In this document: positions 17,976 to 29,036 of the stretch, piece by piece
Layout of the letters: each line of letters starts with the position of its first letter
Position numbering within the stretch: position 1 is the first letter of the stretch
Source of the DNA: Acetivibrio clariflavus DSM 19732
Lineage (GTDB): Bacteria; Bacillota; Clostridia; Acetivibrionales; Acetivibrionaceae
Direction of reading: 5' to 3'
Length of the DNA: 64,000 bases
NCBI RefSeq assembly: GCF_000237085.1
Contig: NC_016627.1
Coordinates: 1,674,001 to 1,738,000 of the forward strand
Notes under the pieces: generated by a model
Seen by the model: the letters and a program-made list of their open reading frames with translations, nothing else
Databases searched by the model: none
Told to the model about the DNA's origin: nothing
Program-made: the position numbers and the translations under genes

Positions 17976-19187
17976 TTGAGAGGTAAGGGGTTGTTGGGAT
18001 ATTTAATAATTATATGCCTTGTAGTTAATATATATTCCGGCATTGCTTTTGCAATTGAAGAAAAGCCGGTTTATAATCCGGCTACTGTTGAAAAAATAAT
18101 GGCCAGTGCCAGTGTTTCAGAACTTAAGGCAAAATCTTATATTTTAATGGATGCCTCTACAGGGCAGGTCTTGCTTGAGAACAACAGTAATGAAAGACTT
18201 CCCATTGCCAGTGTAACCAAAATTATGTCGATGCTTTTGGTTATGGAAGCCATTGATTCGGGAAAGATAAGTTTACAAGATACAGTTACAGCTTCCGAGT
18301 ATGCTTCGGGAATGGGAGGGTCGCAGGCATATATTGAACCTGGTGAGCAGTATTCGGTACATGATGCGTTAAAAGCTGTTGCACTGCATTCGTCCAATGA
18401 TGTTACGGTATCTTTGGCAGAGCTTGTAGCCGGAAGTGAAGAGGCTTTTGTAGTGCTGATGAATGAAAAGGCTGCAGAACTCGGCATGAAAAACACCCAG
18501 TTTCGGGACTGTACCGGGCTGACGGATGTGGATCACTACAGCAGTGCCTATGATATAGCTTTGATGTCAAGGGAACTCATAACAAAACATCCTAAAATAT
18601 TGGAATATACATCCATTTATATGGACTCCTTTAGAAACGGTGAGTTTCAGTTGGTAAATACCAATAAGCTTGTAAGGTTTTATAGCAATTGCGACGGGTT
18701 AAAGACAGGGTTTACAAGAGCTGCAGGATTTTGTCTGGCGGCTACAGCATCTCGTAATAATATGAGATTGATCTCGGTAGTATTGGGTGAACCGGATTCA
18801 AACACAAGGTTTGCAGAAACCAGAAAACTTCTCGATTATGGATTTGCCAATTATGAATCGGTTGAGATTAATAAAAAAGGCGATCTGATATCAGATATCA
18901 GTGTTAAAAAGGGAAAAGTTTCAAAAGCAGGTGCAGTTATAGGAAACGATGTAAAGGTTCTGCTTCCAAGAGGACAGAAGACAAAGATAGTTCGTCAGGT
19001 GAGTTTGAATGAAGAGATAACAGCTCCCGTGAAAGCTGAGCAAAAAGTGGGAGAAATCATATATAAAATTGATGATAATGAGATTTGCCGGGTTGATATT
19101 GTGGCTGACAGGGATGTGGAAAAAATTAATATCGGTCATATCTTTGTAAGAATGCTTAGAAGTTGGTTTACTTTGGGTAAAGCATAA
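17976..19187 (+). CDS. dacF: D-alanyl-D-alanine carboxypeptidase (peptidase S11, DacF-like)
   Basis: 403 residues with an N-terminal signal sequence. The penicillin-binding motifs are all present: SVTK (Ser79-Lys82), SSN (in ALHSSNDVT) and KTG (in GLKTGFTRAAG). A PBP5-type C-terminal beta domain and a hydrophobic tail follow. It removes the terminal D-Ala of peptidoglycan pentapeptide. The start is TTG 17976, after GGGGGG. Its place after deoB-pdp matches dacF of sporulating Firmicutes, where it acts in spore cortex formation; the sporulation role is inferred from context. Confidence 0.9.
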   Translation: MRGKGLLGYLIIICLVVNIYSGIAFAIEEKPVYNPATVEKIMASASVSELKAKSYILMDASTGQVLLENNSNERLPIASVTKIMSMLLVMEAIDSGKISLQDTVTASEYASGMGGSQAYIEPGEQYSVHDALKAVALHSSNDVTVSLAELVAGSEEAFVVLMNEKAAELGMKNTQFRDCTGLTDVDHYSSAYDIALMSRELITKHPKILEYTSIYMDSFRNGEFQLVNTNKLVRFYSNCDGLKTGFTRAAGFCLAATASRNNMRLISVVLGEPDSNTRFAETRKLLDYGFANYESVEINKKGDLISDISVKKGKVSKAGAVIGNDVKVLLPRGQKTKIVRQVSLNEEITAPVKAEQKVGEIIYKIDDNEICRVDIVADRDVEKINIGHIFVRMLRSWFTLGKA

Positions 19188-19265
19188 TTTCTTTCGATTC
19201 GTAACTATTTTAAAATATGAACTCTTATTAACTAAAAGAGATGGAGAAGTATCAGTTATAGCTTG

Positions 19266-19296
19266 GGGTGGGTTGTTTTTAATCCACCCTATTTAT
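19266..19296 (+). terminator. Probable terminator after dacF
   Basis: GGGTGGGTT (19266-19274) pairs with AATCCACCC (19281-19289) with one G-U pair and a 6-base loop, followed by TATTTAT. The T run is short. Confidence 0.5.
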
Positions 19297-19430
19297 GTCA
19301 CTTTATTGGTATCGGGAAGCGAATTGCAATACTGCAATATAAATTAGTTTTTATTTGTGTTATATGGTAGAAATTCTAAAATTATGATAGACTAGAAATC
19401 AGTTATGGTTTTCATAAAATATTAAGCTTT

Positions 19431-19459
19431 TTGCAAAATTTGGCGATATTCGGTATATT
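19431..19459 (+). promoter_or_regulatory. Predicted promoter of the 19517-24671 operon
   Basis: TTGCAA (19431-19436), a 17-base spacer and TATATT (19454-19459), 58 bases before the first gene of the group. Confidence 0.5.
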
Positions 19460-19516
19460 GAAAGAATTAACAAAATATGATACTTTAAATAAATAACTGC
19501 AAAATGTGAGGTCGTT

Positions 19517-20548
19517 ATGAGCCAGGTTGGAAACCATCTAAAACCTATGAATATTGGAGATGTTCTTGATTATTCTGTGGAAGCCTTTAAACAGAATTTC
19601 AAAGGTATTGTCCTGTTATCTCTTATTCTTTATATTCCTTGGACTGTATTATATTCAATAATAGTAAACGTTTTGGTGGATAATAATCTAGCTGACGTTT
19701 TCAACATATACAGAGATTTATTTAACGGAGTGTTTTCTCCTGAAATGGCTGACAGATATTTAACCGATGCACCGCTCATAAACAGTACCATGGCATCATT
19801 ATTGAGCATGCTTCAAATGGTGTATTCAATAACTTTCAAACTTGTATTGAATGCAGCGGTAATAAAAATGATATATGGTTATGCAATAAGCGGTGAAGTT
19901 AAAGTCAATTCATTGACCGATGTTAAGACTCTTATAAAAGAGAGTTTTAAGTTTATGCCCAAAATGATGGGAAATGCCGTTATATTTGTACTGATTCTGG
20001 CAACAGCATATATAGTTTCCATTAGTGTTGCCGTATTATTTGTTATAGCACCGGTTATGATGGTTTCAACTTTGTATTTGCCGCCGGTTTTACTTGCTGT
20101 AACCATTGTTTTTCTGATAATTTTCGTTGTGCTGGGAGTATTGTTTGCCATGGGTTTTTTTGCTGTAAAACTGATATTTGGAGCCCATATAATTGTTATA
20201 GAGGATAAATCGGTATCGGAAAGTATTCGAAGAAGTTTTAACCTTACTAAAGGTAAGTTTTGGCATATAGCCTTTTCGGGTATATTTGCATTAATGCTGT
20301 ATTATCTGTTTAATTCCTTGCTTATTGGTGCTACAATGATTGTAGCAGTAGTAAACAATACTTTATATATTATTGTCAATGCTTTTTCACAGATGTGTTC
20401 TGCAATAGCAGAGCCTTTTATACTGGTATTTATAACTATTCTGTTTATAAACATGAAGATTCAAAAAGAAGGACTGGACCTGGAAATAAAAATGAGAAAG
20501 CTGATTGAAAATGAAAAAGCGAGATATGGAGAATCGGTTAATGGGTAG
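19517..20548 (+). CDS. Polytopic membrane protein (GPDase membrane-domain-like)
   Basis: 343 residues with about six membrane helices and the opening HLKPMNIGDVLDYSVEAFKQNFK, a pattern found in DUF/GPDase-membrane-domain proteins encoded beside MoxR and DUF58 genes. The block IVIEDKSVSESIRRSFNLTKG is typical of this family. Start ATG 19517 follows GTGAGGTCGTT. First gene of a six-gene region (with DUF4129, DUF4350, MoxR and DUF58) that probably forms a membrane-associated complex. No enzymatic residues are visible and its exact role is unknown. Confidence 0.75.
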   Translation: MSQVGNHLKPMNIGDVLDYSVEAFKQNFKGIVLLSLILYIPWTVLYSIIVNVLVDNNLADVFNIYRDLFNGVFSPEMADRYLTDAPLINSTMASLLSMLQMVYSITFKLVLNAAVIKMIYGYAISGEVKVNSLTDVKTLIKESFKFMPKMMGNAVIFVLILATAYIVSISVAVLFVIAPVMMVSTLYLPPVLLAVTIVFLIIFVVLGVLFAMGFFAVKLIFGAHIIVIEDKSVSESIRRSFNLTKGKFWHIAFSGIFALMLYYLFNSLLIGATMIVAVVNNTLYIIVNAFSQMCSAIAEPFILVFITILFINMKIQKEGLDLEIKMRKLIENEKARYGESVNG

Positions 20549-21293
20549 ATTGGTTAAAAGTAAGGCAATAAAAAAAATATTTTTTGTTATACTGGCTATT
20601 ATCGGTATAGCTAATTTGTTTACCGATAAGGTAAAAGCCTATAGTCCTGAAAATGAAGAGGAAATTAGAAAAAAACTTTCAAAGATTTTGAATTCCGGAG
20701 AGTTCAGTGAAAAAACTGAGGCCAAAAGTTTGCTTGAAGTATTGCATGATAAATTTATTGAGTTTTTAAAGAATATTTGGGAAAAACTGAATATGACCGA
20801 TAAACTCCAAAAAGTTTTTAGCGGTTCAAAGGTATCTAAGGAAGTCTTAATTTTACTTCAGATTATTGCTATTGCGATTATACTGGCAATTATTGTGTTA
20901 GTCATATATTTTGTTGTAAAAAGGTTTACATACTCACGAAAGGTAAGGCAGGAGGAAGATGCACTTCTTCTGAATGTATTGAAGGATGCCGATGAAGTAT
21001 ACAGAAAGGCTTTTGATTATTACAATAAGGGAGATTATACCCAGGGGTTAAGGTTCTTGTATATATCCCTTTTAATCCGTTTGAATGATCTGAATATTAT
21101 CAGAATAAACAAAGCAAAAACAAACAAGCAATATTTGGTTGAGATAAAGGATAATAAGCCTGAGATTCACGGTGTTATGGCTGAATTTACCCACGTGTTT
21201 AACAGATATTGGTACGGTGGAAAAAAAGCCGACAAATCAATATTTGTTAAATGGAATGATGAATACGGCAGTTTATTTAATTCTTGCAAATAA
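20541..21293 (+). CDS. DUF4129 domain membrane protein
   Basis: 250 residues from ATG 20541, which overlaps the previous stop by 8 bases and has GGAG 9 bases upstream; the frame is open from TTG 20505. One N-terminal helix (signal anchor) precedes an extracytoplasmic segment and a second helix (ILLQIIAIAIILAIIVLVIY). The cytoplasmic C-terminal domain with YRKAFDYYNKGDYTQGLRFL and ending near FNRYWYGGK is DUF4129. In related operons this family sits with MoxR, DUF58 and transglutaminase proteins. No catalytic function is known. Confidence 0.8.
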   Translation: MGRLVKSKAIKKIFFVILAIIGIANLFTDKVKAYSPENEEEIRKKLSKILNSGEFSEKTEAKSLLEVLHDKFIEFLKNIWEKLNMTDKLQKVFSGSKVSKEVLILLQIIAIAIILAIIVLVIYFVVKRFTYSRKVRQEEDALLLNVLKDADEVYRKAFDYYNKGDYTQGLRFLYISLLIRLNDLNIIRINKAKTNKQYLVEIKDNKPEIHGVMAEFTHVFNRYWYGGKKADKSIFVKWNDEYGSLFNSCK

Positions 21294-21325
21294 GGTTTGC
21301 ACCGCAGAGGAGGAAACAACAGCTG

Positions 21326-22342
21326 ATGAAACGGTATAGGAAAATTATTATATATGCTGCTGTAATATTGATAATAGCTGCTGCCGGTTTAATTGTTTAT
21401 GACTTTAAGGATGAAATACAGCAAAGTATTGAATACTCCTGCTACAATGCGGAGGGTGATGGGACAAGAGCTTTATATCTTTTGTCAAAGGAAATGGGAT
21501 ATGATGTAAGAATATATACGAGACCGTCAAGGTTTTTACCTGATAACGCTACAGTGGTTGCCATCGAACCTGTATCGGAAATATTGGAAAACAGTTTGGA
21601 AAAGAAATATCTTAAAGCCTGGCTTGAAAGAGGAAATGCCCTTGTGTTGATTTCCTATGACATTGAGGAATATATTGAGGAACTTGGTGCAACAGGACCG
21701 ACTTATTTCGGAAAATATGACCAGGGGTATAAATACAGTGTCGGTAAAGGAAGTATTATTTATTTTGCCGATAGCGAGAAATATACTAATTCGGGAGTAA
21801 AAAACCTGGATTATGGAGTGCAGTTTATAGAAGCTCTTGAAGAAGCTTCCAACAAAAAAGTTTTGTTTAATGAATATTTTCATGGCATAGGAAAGAATGG
21901 TATAAAACTTTGGGATATAATAGGTTTTGCCGGAAGGCTTGTGATTATCCAATTGGCTATGTGTTTATTGATATATATATTTAATGTATCACGAAGGTTC
22001 GGAAAGCCTGTGGTTGTGTTTGAGACCATCAAGAGAGAGGAAAATGAGAATCTCTTTGCCCTTTCAAATATTTATTTTAAGGCAAAGGCAAGCAATATGG
22101 TTTTGGAAGTTTACTTGGAAAACGTAAAGCAGGAGCTTGCTAAATTTTTAGGATTTGGAAGGGATGACTGGAGTGATACCGATATTGTCAGAGCAGCAAA
22201 AGAAAACAATATATTAAAGAATTTAAATGTGGAAGAAGTCTTTTCAGAGTGTGAGAATTATATAAGGAGTGGAAAAAACAATAGCAAGGTATTGATAGGC
22301 ATATATAAGAGTCTTGAATCAATCAGAAAGGGGATTAAGTAA
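21326..22342 (+). CDS. DUF4350 domain membrane protein
   Basis: 338 residues from ATG 21326 (AGGAGG 12 bases upstream; a CTG at 21323 is also possible). An N-terminal helix precedes a DUF4350 domain resembling the GATase/ThuA fold, with YNAEGDGTRALYLLSKEMGY and YFADSEKYTNSGVKNLDYG. A second membrane helix near residue 210 is followed by a cytoplasmic tail. It lies between DUF4129 and MoxR genes and its stop overlaps the MoxR start, so the genes are translationally coupled. It likely contributes to the same membrane complex. Confidence 0.8.
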   Translation: MKRYRKIIIYAAVILIIAAAGLIVYDFKDEIQQSIEYSCYNAEGDGTRALYLLSKEMGYDVRIYTRPSRFLPDNATVVAIEPVSEILENSLEKKYLKAWLERGNALVLISYDIEEYIEELGATGPTYFGKYDQGYKYSVGKGSIIYFADSEKYTNSGVKNLDYGVQFIEALEEASNKKVLFNEYFHGIGKNGIKLWDIIGFAGRLVIIQLAMCLLIYIFNVSRRFGKPVVVFETIKREENENLFALSNIYFKAKASNMVLEVYLENVKQELAKFLGFGRDDWSDTDIVRAAKENNILKNLNVEEVFSECENYIRSGKNNSKVLIGIYKSLESIRKGIK

Positions 22343-23334
22343 TGGTGGAAATAAATTCGTATAAAGAAAATGATGTTGCCGGATGTGAGTTTACCAAAGA
22401 AAAGGCAAAAGCCATTATAGAAGAAATATCCAAAATTGTGGTGGGTCAGTATCAATTTATTGAACATATGGTAGTTGCTCTTTTGTCGGGAGGTCATGTA
22501 TTGATAGAAGGAGTTCCCGGACTGGCTAAAACTTTAGCTTCAAAGGTAATGTCAAGGGCAATTGACGCCGATTTCAAAAGAGTCCAGTTTACTCCGGATT
22601 TGATGCCGGCTGATATAATAGGTACAAAAGTTTTTGATCCGAAAAAGACTGAGTTTTTCTTGAAGAAGGGGCCTCTTTTTACCGATATATTTTTAGCCGA
22701 TGAGATTAACAGGACACCTCCCAAAACCCAGGCAGCACTTTTGGAAGCTATGGAGGAAAGAGCTATATCTATTGACGGTGAGACGCATAAATTGAGCGAT
22801 ATGTTTATGGTATTGGCTACGCAAAATCCTGTTGAATATGAGGGAACCTATCCATTGCCGGAAGCACAGCTGGACAGGTTTTTGATGAAGCTGCTGGTAG
22901 ACTATATGCCTCACAAATTTGAAAATATGCTCCTGCAGAAATATAACTCCGGTTTTAACAGTAAGGAGATAGAAAATCAAAATATCAATGTGGTATGCAC
23001 TTTTGAAGATATAAAAAGGTGCCGGGAAGAAATTCAGGGAGTACAGGTTAATGAGGGTATAATCAATTATATAACATCCATAGTAAGAGCTACAAGAAAT
23101 TCTCCCACTCTTGCGCTGGGAGCCAGCCCGAGGGCATCTATTGCGCTGCTTCTTACTGCAAAAACCTATGCAGCTATGGATGGAAGAAACTATGTTATAC
23201 CGGAGGATGTTAAAGAACTGGCGCTGCCTGTATTGCGCCATCGTATAATAATTAAGCCGGAAGCGGGAATTGACGGCTTAAGCAATGATGATGCAATAAA
23301 AAATATCCTTGCAAAAGTTGAGGTTCCCAGGTAA
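22342..23334 (+). CDS. MoxR-family AAA+ ATPase
   Basis: 330 residues. Walker A is in EGVPGLAKTL, Walker B in LADEINRTPPKTQAALLEAMEE, sensor 1 in ATQNPVEYEGTYPLPEAQLD and the C-terminal lid in ASPRASIALLLTAK. MoxR ATPases act as chaperones for assembly of metalloenzymes or membrane complexes and are usually paired with a DUF58 protein, as here. The start overlaps the upstream stop (TAATG), and DUF58 follows after 26 bases. Confidence 0.92.
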   Translation: MVEINSYKENDVAGCEFTKEKAKAIIEEISKIVVGQYQFIEHMVVALLSGGHVLIEGVPGLAKTLASKVMSRAIDADFKRVQFTPDLMPADIIGTKVFDPKKTEFFLKKGPLFTDIFLADEINRTPPKTQAALLEAMEERAISIDGETHKLSDMFMVLATQNPVEYEGTYPLPEAQLDRFLMKLLVDYMPHKFENMLLQKYNSGFNSKEIENQNINVVCTFEDIKRCREEIQGVQVNEGIINYITSIVRATRNSPTLALGASPRASIALLLTAKTYAAMDGRNYVIPEDVKELALPVLRHRIIIKPEAGIDGLSNDDAIKNILAKVEVPR

Positions 23335-23360
23335 GGGAAAATTGAAAAGGAGTTAAAAAG

Positions 23361-24671
23361 ATGCTGTTCAGTAAACGTTTTTTAGCACTTCTTGCATCAG
23401 GAATAGTGCCGGTTATTATAGCGTCATTTATAGGTCTTGAATTATATGCTTTTTTGATCTATAACATAATAATATTTTCGCTTTTTATAGTTGATTTCAG
23501 AATTACTCCCGACACAAATCTTTTGTGTGTCGAAAGAGTGTGTCAGGAAAAACTTTCCATGGGGACAGAGAATGAAATTGGTATAAACATCAGAAATAAC
23601 AGTGGATATGCCCTTGATATTGAAGCCATTGATGAAGTCCCTGAGTATATGAAAACAAGAAACAGCATTGTAACAATCCGTGTAGCACCGCACTATGAGG
23701 CTGTTGGAAATTACTATGTAGTACCGGAAAAAAGAGGCGAGTTTAAATTCGGCAAAATCCATGTAAGGTATAAAGGTGTAATGGGGCTGTGTATGAAGAA
23801 GGGGTTCTTTGACGTTGAGAACACCTATAAGGTATACCCGAACTTAAAGGATTTAAGCAAGTATGGACTGGCAGCCATTAAGAAAAGCCAGCTTATTCAG
23901 GGGATAAAGAAGAATAAAAGCTTTGGAATAGGAACTGAGTTTGAAAGTCTCAGGGAATATATCGAAGGAGACGATTATAGAAATATAAACTGGATGGCTA
24001 CAGCAAGGGCCAACAAATTTATTGTGAATACCTATGAACATGAAAGAAACCAGCAGATTATGATAATGCTTGATTCCAGCAGAGTTATGAATTCTGAGAT
24101 AAACCATATAAAAAAGCTGGATTATTCCATTAATGCAGCATTCCTTTTAGCTGATGTGGCTTTAAAAAAAGGTGATAATGCTGGTGTCATGGTATTTGAC
24201 AATACGGTAAAAAGGTTTATAAAACCCGGTAAAGGAATGGGACAGTTTCAGTTGATTGCTGAAAACCTCTATAATGTTCAGGAGAATTTTGTTACTGCTG
24301 ACTATGTGGCAGCTCTGACTTACTTAAACCGGAATCAAAAGCGCAGATGCCTGTTATGTATTTTTACCGAGTTATTTAACGCCGATGAGGCTTTTCAACT
24401 GGCATCGGCTTTAAAAGGTCTTGCAAGACAGCATATACCGCTTATTATAACCATAAAGGATATGCGGCTTTATGATTATGCTGAAGGTAATGTAGAAGAC
24501 ACAAAAGGTATATATACTCAAGTAGCGGCCATGAAATTAATCAGTGAAAGGGAAAAAATCAAGAAGATATTTAACGATTCTTCCATTGCTGTTGTGGATG
24601 TTCCACCAGATAAACTTTCTATCGAAGTTGTAAACAAGTATTTGAGCATGAAGTCAATGATGCAGATTTAG
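23361..24671 (+). CDS. DUF58 domain protein (vWA-like partner of MoxR)
   Basis: 436 residues. Two N-terminal membrane helices, a beta-rich extracellular segment, then the DUF58 core FESLREYIEGDDYRNINWMA followed by a von Willebrand A-like fold (IMIMLDSSRVM, MIDAS-like). AGGAGTTAAAAAG precedes ATG 23361. Partner of the MoxR ATPase upstream. The gene converges with a SpoIIM-like gene on the minus strand. Confidence 0.88.
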   Translation: MLFSKRFLALLASGIVPVIIASFIGLELYAFLIYNIIIFSLFIVDFRITPDTNLLCVERVCQEKLSMGTENEIGINIRNNSGYALDIEAIDEVPEYMKTRNSIVTIRVAPHYEAVGNYYVVPEKRGEFKFGKIHVRYKGVMGLCMKKGFFDVENTYKVYPNLKDLSKYGLAAIKKSQLIQGIKKNKSFGIGTEFESLREYIEGDDYRNINWMATARANKFIVNTYEHERNQQIMIMLDSSRVMNSEINHIKKLDYSINAAFLLADVALKKGDNAGVMVFDNTVKRFIKPGKGMGQFQLIAENLYNVQENFVTADYVAALTYLNRNQKRRCLLCIFTELFNADEAFQLASALKGLARQHIPLIITIKDMRLYDYAEGNVEDTKGIYTQVAAMKLISEREKIKKIFNDSSIAVVDVPPDKLSIEVVNKYLSMKSMMQI

Positions 24672-24728
24672 GGTTTGGCTGACTTTGATTGATTTTCTGA
24701 ACGCAAAGGAAATCAGCTTGATTTGAGA

Positions 24729-25696
24729 TTAGTCCATGCCATTAAATTTGGGAATATTTGGTAATGATAGATAGACAACCAGCAGTAACAAGGTTATTGC
24801 TGCAAAGATAACTTTTGCTGCTTCGGAAAAGAGAGAAGAAGGGGTAAAAAAACCTTCTATTATGCCGGCAACAATAAATATAGGTATAGTGCCTAAAACC
24901 AGTTTTATTGCTTCCTTACCTCTTATTATAAAAGAATCTTTGCGGGAATATTTACCCGGATTTATGATGGAATAACCTATAATTATTCCTGCACCGCCGC
25001 ATACAAATATAGCGAAAAGCTCTAATATACCATGAGGAAGGATAAGGGACCAGAATAGAAGACTTCCGCCTTTATGAAGATATAAAGCAGCCAAAGCACC
25101 AAGCGGATAACCATTAATATATACAACATAAACCGTACCGATGGTAAGGGTTATTCCTAAGGCAAAGGCTAATATGCCGACTCTTATGTTATTGGTAAAA
25201 ATAAAGGGGGACAAAACTGCTCCATTACGGTCGGCAACATATTCACTTGAATTTCTTTCAAGGACGCTTTCAACCATTTCCTGGGGGATAAAAGCACCGG
25301 CGTTATCGGTTGAAATAAGAGTAAAGATAAAACTGATAGCAGTTGCCAGAAGAAAGATCAGGGAGGATAGTAATATAGGTTTCCAATTCTTCTTTACCAG
25401 CTTTGGAAAACCGGAAATAAGAAAAACTAATGCTTTTTTTAGACTAAAGCTCTTACTGGTATATATATAACTGTGTGCTGAAGCAACAAGCCTGTTAAGA
25501 TAGTTTGTTGTATTTGTATTTCCAAAGTTGGTTCTGGCATAGGACAAGTGACTGCTAATTAAATTGTAGGAATAAAAAAACTATCCAACTCGTCTTTGTT
25601 AAATTTATAAAGACTTTTGGAATTAAGTTTTTCAAGGGTTGATTCGAAGTCTTTCCAGATTTCAATATTTTGACTGATAAATTTATCTTCCTTCAT
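24729..25696 (-). pseudogene. SpoIIM-like (DUF95) membrane protein, broken by a one-base frameshift
   Basis: The larger part (24729-25547, frame starting at TTG 25547) is a SpoIIM/DUF95 membrane protein with about six helices, but its TTG has no ribosome binding site. The missing N-terminus lies in another frame: ATG 25696 with AAAAGGTG upstream reads MKEDKFISQNIEIWKDFEST and runs to a stop at 25559. The frames meet if a T7 tract (complement of 25574-25580) is read as T8: the joined sequence DSFFYSYNLISSHLSYARTN then matches the family pattern, giving 322 residues. This may be a true mutation, a consensus error in a homopolymer, or slippage. It belongs with the adjacent DUF58 and RDD genes. 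Confidence 0.8.
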
Positions 25697-25927
25697 ACTT
25701 TGCACCTTTTGCTTTAAAATTTAGAATAATATTTGTTTTCGTTTACAGCATATAATTAAAAATATTTTATAAAACTTATTTTATCAGAAAAGTTTATCTG
25801 TTACAATTGAATTGTTAAAGAACATAAATTACCTAGGAAAGTATATGATGATTCGATAATAAAGTTTTATCAAAACTTGTATCAATATTTCAATATATTA
25901 AATTTTTTAAGAGGTGTTCAATAAAAG

Positions 25928-26683
25928 ATGAAAAAAGTACTGAATATCCTTACTCCGGAAAACGTATTTATTGAATATGAATTGGCAGGAATAGGGTCTA
26001 GATTTGCAGCTTTTATTGTTGATTTGCTTATACAGCTGTTTGTTTTTACGGTAGCATTATTGGGGTTGTATTTTGCCGGATTTGATTATGAAGCTTTGAT
26101 ACGTGAATTGGGATTTCAGGTTTTGGCTTTTGCAATAACAATCCTGATTCTTTTTCATTTATTGTATTTTCCTTTTTTTGAAATGGTTATGAAGGGACAG
26201 TCTCCGGGCAAAAAGCTTTTTTCCATCAGGGTAATAAGACAGACAGGAGAACCGGTAGGTATATTTGACAGTATATTGAGGAATTTTCTTAGAGTTGTGT
26301 ATATATTTCCTTTTCTATATCTTCTGGATGCTTTTTTGGTCATGCTGACAAAGAATTATAAAAGGGTAGGAGATTTTGCAGCAAATACTGTAGTGGTTAA
26401 AGTGAGAAAAAACGATCAGATTGTTAAAGTTGAGGATTTGTTGAAACAAACTGAAAACGGTGACGATTATATTGAAAGTTCCAATATATATCCGGTAACT
26501 CATTTTGAGTATGAAGTTTTAAAGGAATTTTTAGCCAGAAAGAATAGTGTAGGGGAAAGACGTTATGTTTTCGCATATAATTTCAATAAATACTTTTCAA
26601 GAAAGTTTAATGTACAGGACAAATATAGTAATCCCTATGAGTTTTTTGAAGAGATTATCCGAAGGAATTCGGGTCTTTATTGA
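25928..26683 (+). CDS. RDD-family membrane protein
   Basis: 251 residues. An RDD domain occupies residues about 10-165, with GSRFAAFIVDLLIQLFVF and the closing KRVGDFAANTVVVKVR; three to four membrane helices. The C-terminal 80 residues are charged and cytoplasmic (FAYNFNKYFSRKFN). RDD proteins often adjoin MoxR-DUF58-SpoIIM clusters, as here; a transport or ion-handling role is suggested for some members. RBS AAGAGGTG precedes ATG 25928. It is divergent from the SpoIIM-like gene with a 231-base shared upstream region. Confidence 0.85.
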   Translation: MKKVLNILTPENVFIEYELAGIGSRFAAFIVDLLIQLFVFTVALLGLYFAGFDYEALIRELGFQVLAFAITILILFHLLYFPFFEMVMKGQSPGKKLFSIRVIRQTGEPVGIFDSILRNFLRVVYIFPFLYLLDAFLVMLTKNYKRVGDFAANTVVVKVRKNDQIVKVEDLLKQTENGDDYIESSNIYPVTHFEYEVLKEFLARKNSVGERRYVFAYNFNKYFSRKFNVQDKYSNPYEFFEEIIRRNSGLY

Positions 26684-27090
26684 AAAAGTTAATGAAAATT
26701 ATTGGGTAATAGGCATTAGATATTTATCTATTAGCACAATTTTGAATCTTTATTATCGATTTTATTATATTGCCACTAATAAAAAATTATGGTAACATTT
26801 TATTATGGGATATATTTAAGATTTCGTGGCTGATGACGTTAAAAAACTTAAGTCTTGTTATTGGTATTGACCGTAATATTGTTTTATTAAAATATTTATC
26901 AAATCGACATATCTTTTTTGTAATATATCTATTTGCAAATTTGCCACTCATTCGAAGTTTAAGAACCCGTAGAATCTTGTAGACATAATTTACTTCTTCA
27001 CAATCCTATTTTCCGCTGCAAATTAGAATGCTTTGCTGATAGGGCTGACGCATGGTTTATATTTTTTGCGCAAAATATATTATTTTAAAA
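26684..27090. other. AT-rich non-coding stretch before the nested insertion elements
   Basis: No convincing gene: short open frames here (for example 26770-26982) have no ribosome binding site or recognisable motif. Two adjoining palindromes lie at 27064-27075 (TTTTGCGCAAAA) and 27076-27097 (AT-only, centred on TTTTAAAA); the second contains the target site of the IS4-type element. Confidence 0.6.
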
Positions 27091-27241
27091 TAATATAATC
27101 AACTTTCGCACGTGAATAATGTGCACTGAACATTGAAAAATCAATAGATTTGGGCAATAAAAAAGTACAAGAACCCCCTTCTATGTGATATAATAGAAGT
27201 ACCCAAACCCTATTAAATCGACAATTTGGAGGTTCTTGAAC

Positions 27242-27325
27242 ATGTCTATTGTATCACAGAAGGTTAAGGAAGAAAATAGATTTTCTTTGACAGTTGATAA
27301 CTTTTTCAAAATGTTTTCTGTTTAA
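27242..27325 (+). pseudogene. N-terminal fragment of an IS4-family transposase
   Basis: 27 codons (MSIVSQKVKEENRF... to FFKMFSV) with the ribosome binding site TTGGAGG upstream, ending at a stop formed at the IS30 insertion point. The NFFKMF motif is the usual start of this transposase group. The rest of the gene is missing or replaced. Confidence 0.65.
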
Positions 27326-27396
27326 ATTGCAATATTAAATGCAACACCTATAGTAGAAATCATTTTTTGTTTAGGTGGTAAATCCACAATATTATC

Positions 27397-28633
<1,237 letters not shown>

Positions 28634-28707
28634 TCATACATGATTTCTCACTATGGTTGTTAATTTTTTTACTACATTTTACCTGTTGCATTTAATTTTA
28701 CAATTAA

Positions 28708-28946
28708 CCAACCGCAATAATACTGATTTACGCACTATTGGTACTTTGTTCTACTATTGCTGCGATGAACTTGAGGACATTAAATTCCATGAGGCACTGC
28801 AGCTTATAATAGAGGCTTTAAAAACTACTTTACAGGAAAAACTGCTTTTGACAAAGGAAACAGTCAACGAGTTTCTCAACTACTTTGTCACTTGTTTGCC
28901 TGTTCATATCAAGGCAAAGCTATCAGTTGTTTCCTGCGAAAGTTGA
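28708..28946 (+). pseudogene. C-terminal fragment of an IS4-family transposase
   Basis: The frame reads TNRNNTDLRTIGTLFYYCCD and continues ELEDIKFHEALQLII through to a stop at 28944-28946. This is the conserved tail of ISDha5-like IS4 transposases. An open frame starting at 28653 includes IS30 end sequence and is not a real gene start. It belongs with the N-terminal fragment at 27242. Confidence 0.7.
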
Positions 28947-29036
28947 TTAATATATTTATTTCTGTTCAACACATTTATTAGAAAGAGGGGATGCTGTAAT
29001 GAAGCAAAACTTGGAGAAGAAGGGGGAATGGAAAAA

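Noticed and set aside
26770-26982. 70-codon open frame in the AT-rich region
   Set aside because: No ribosome binding site, no motif, and composition like non-coding DNA.
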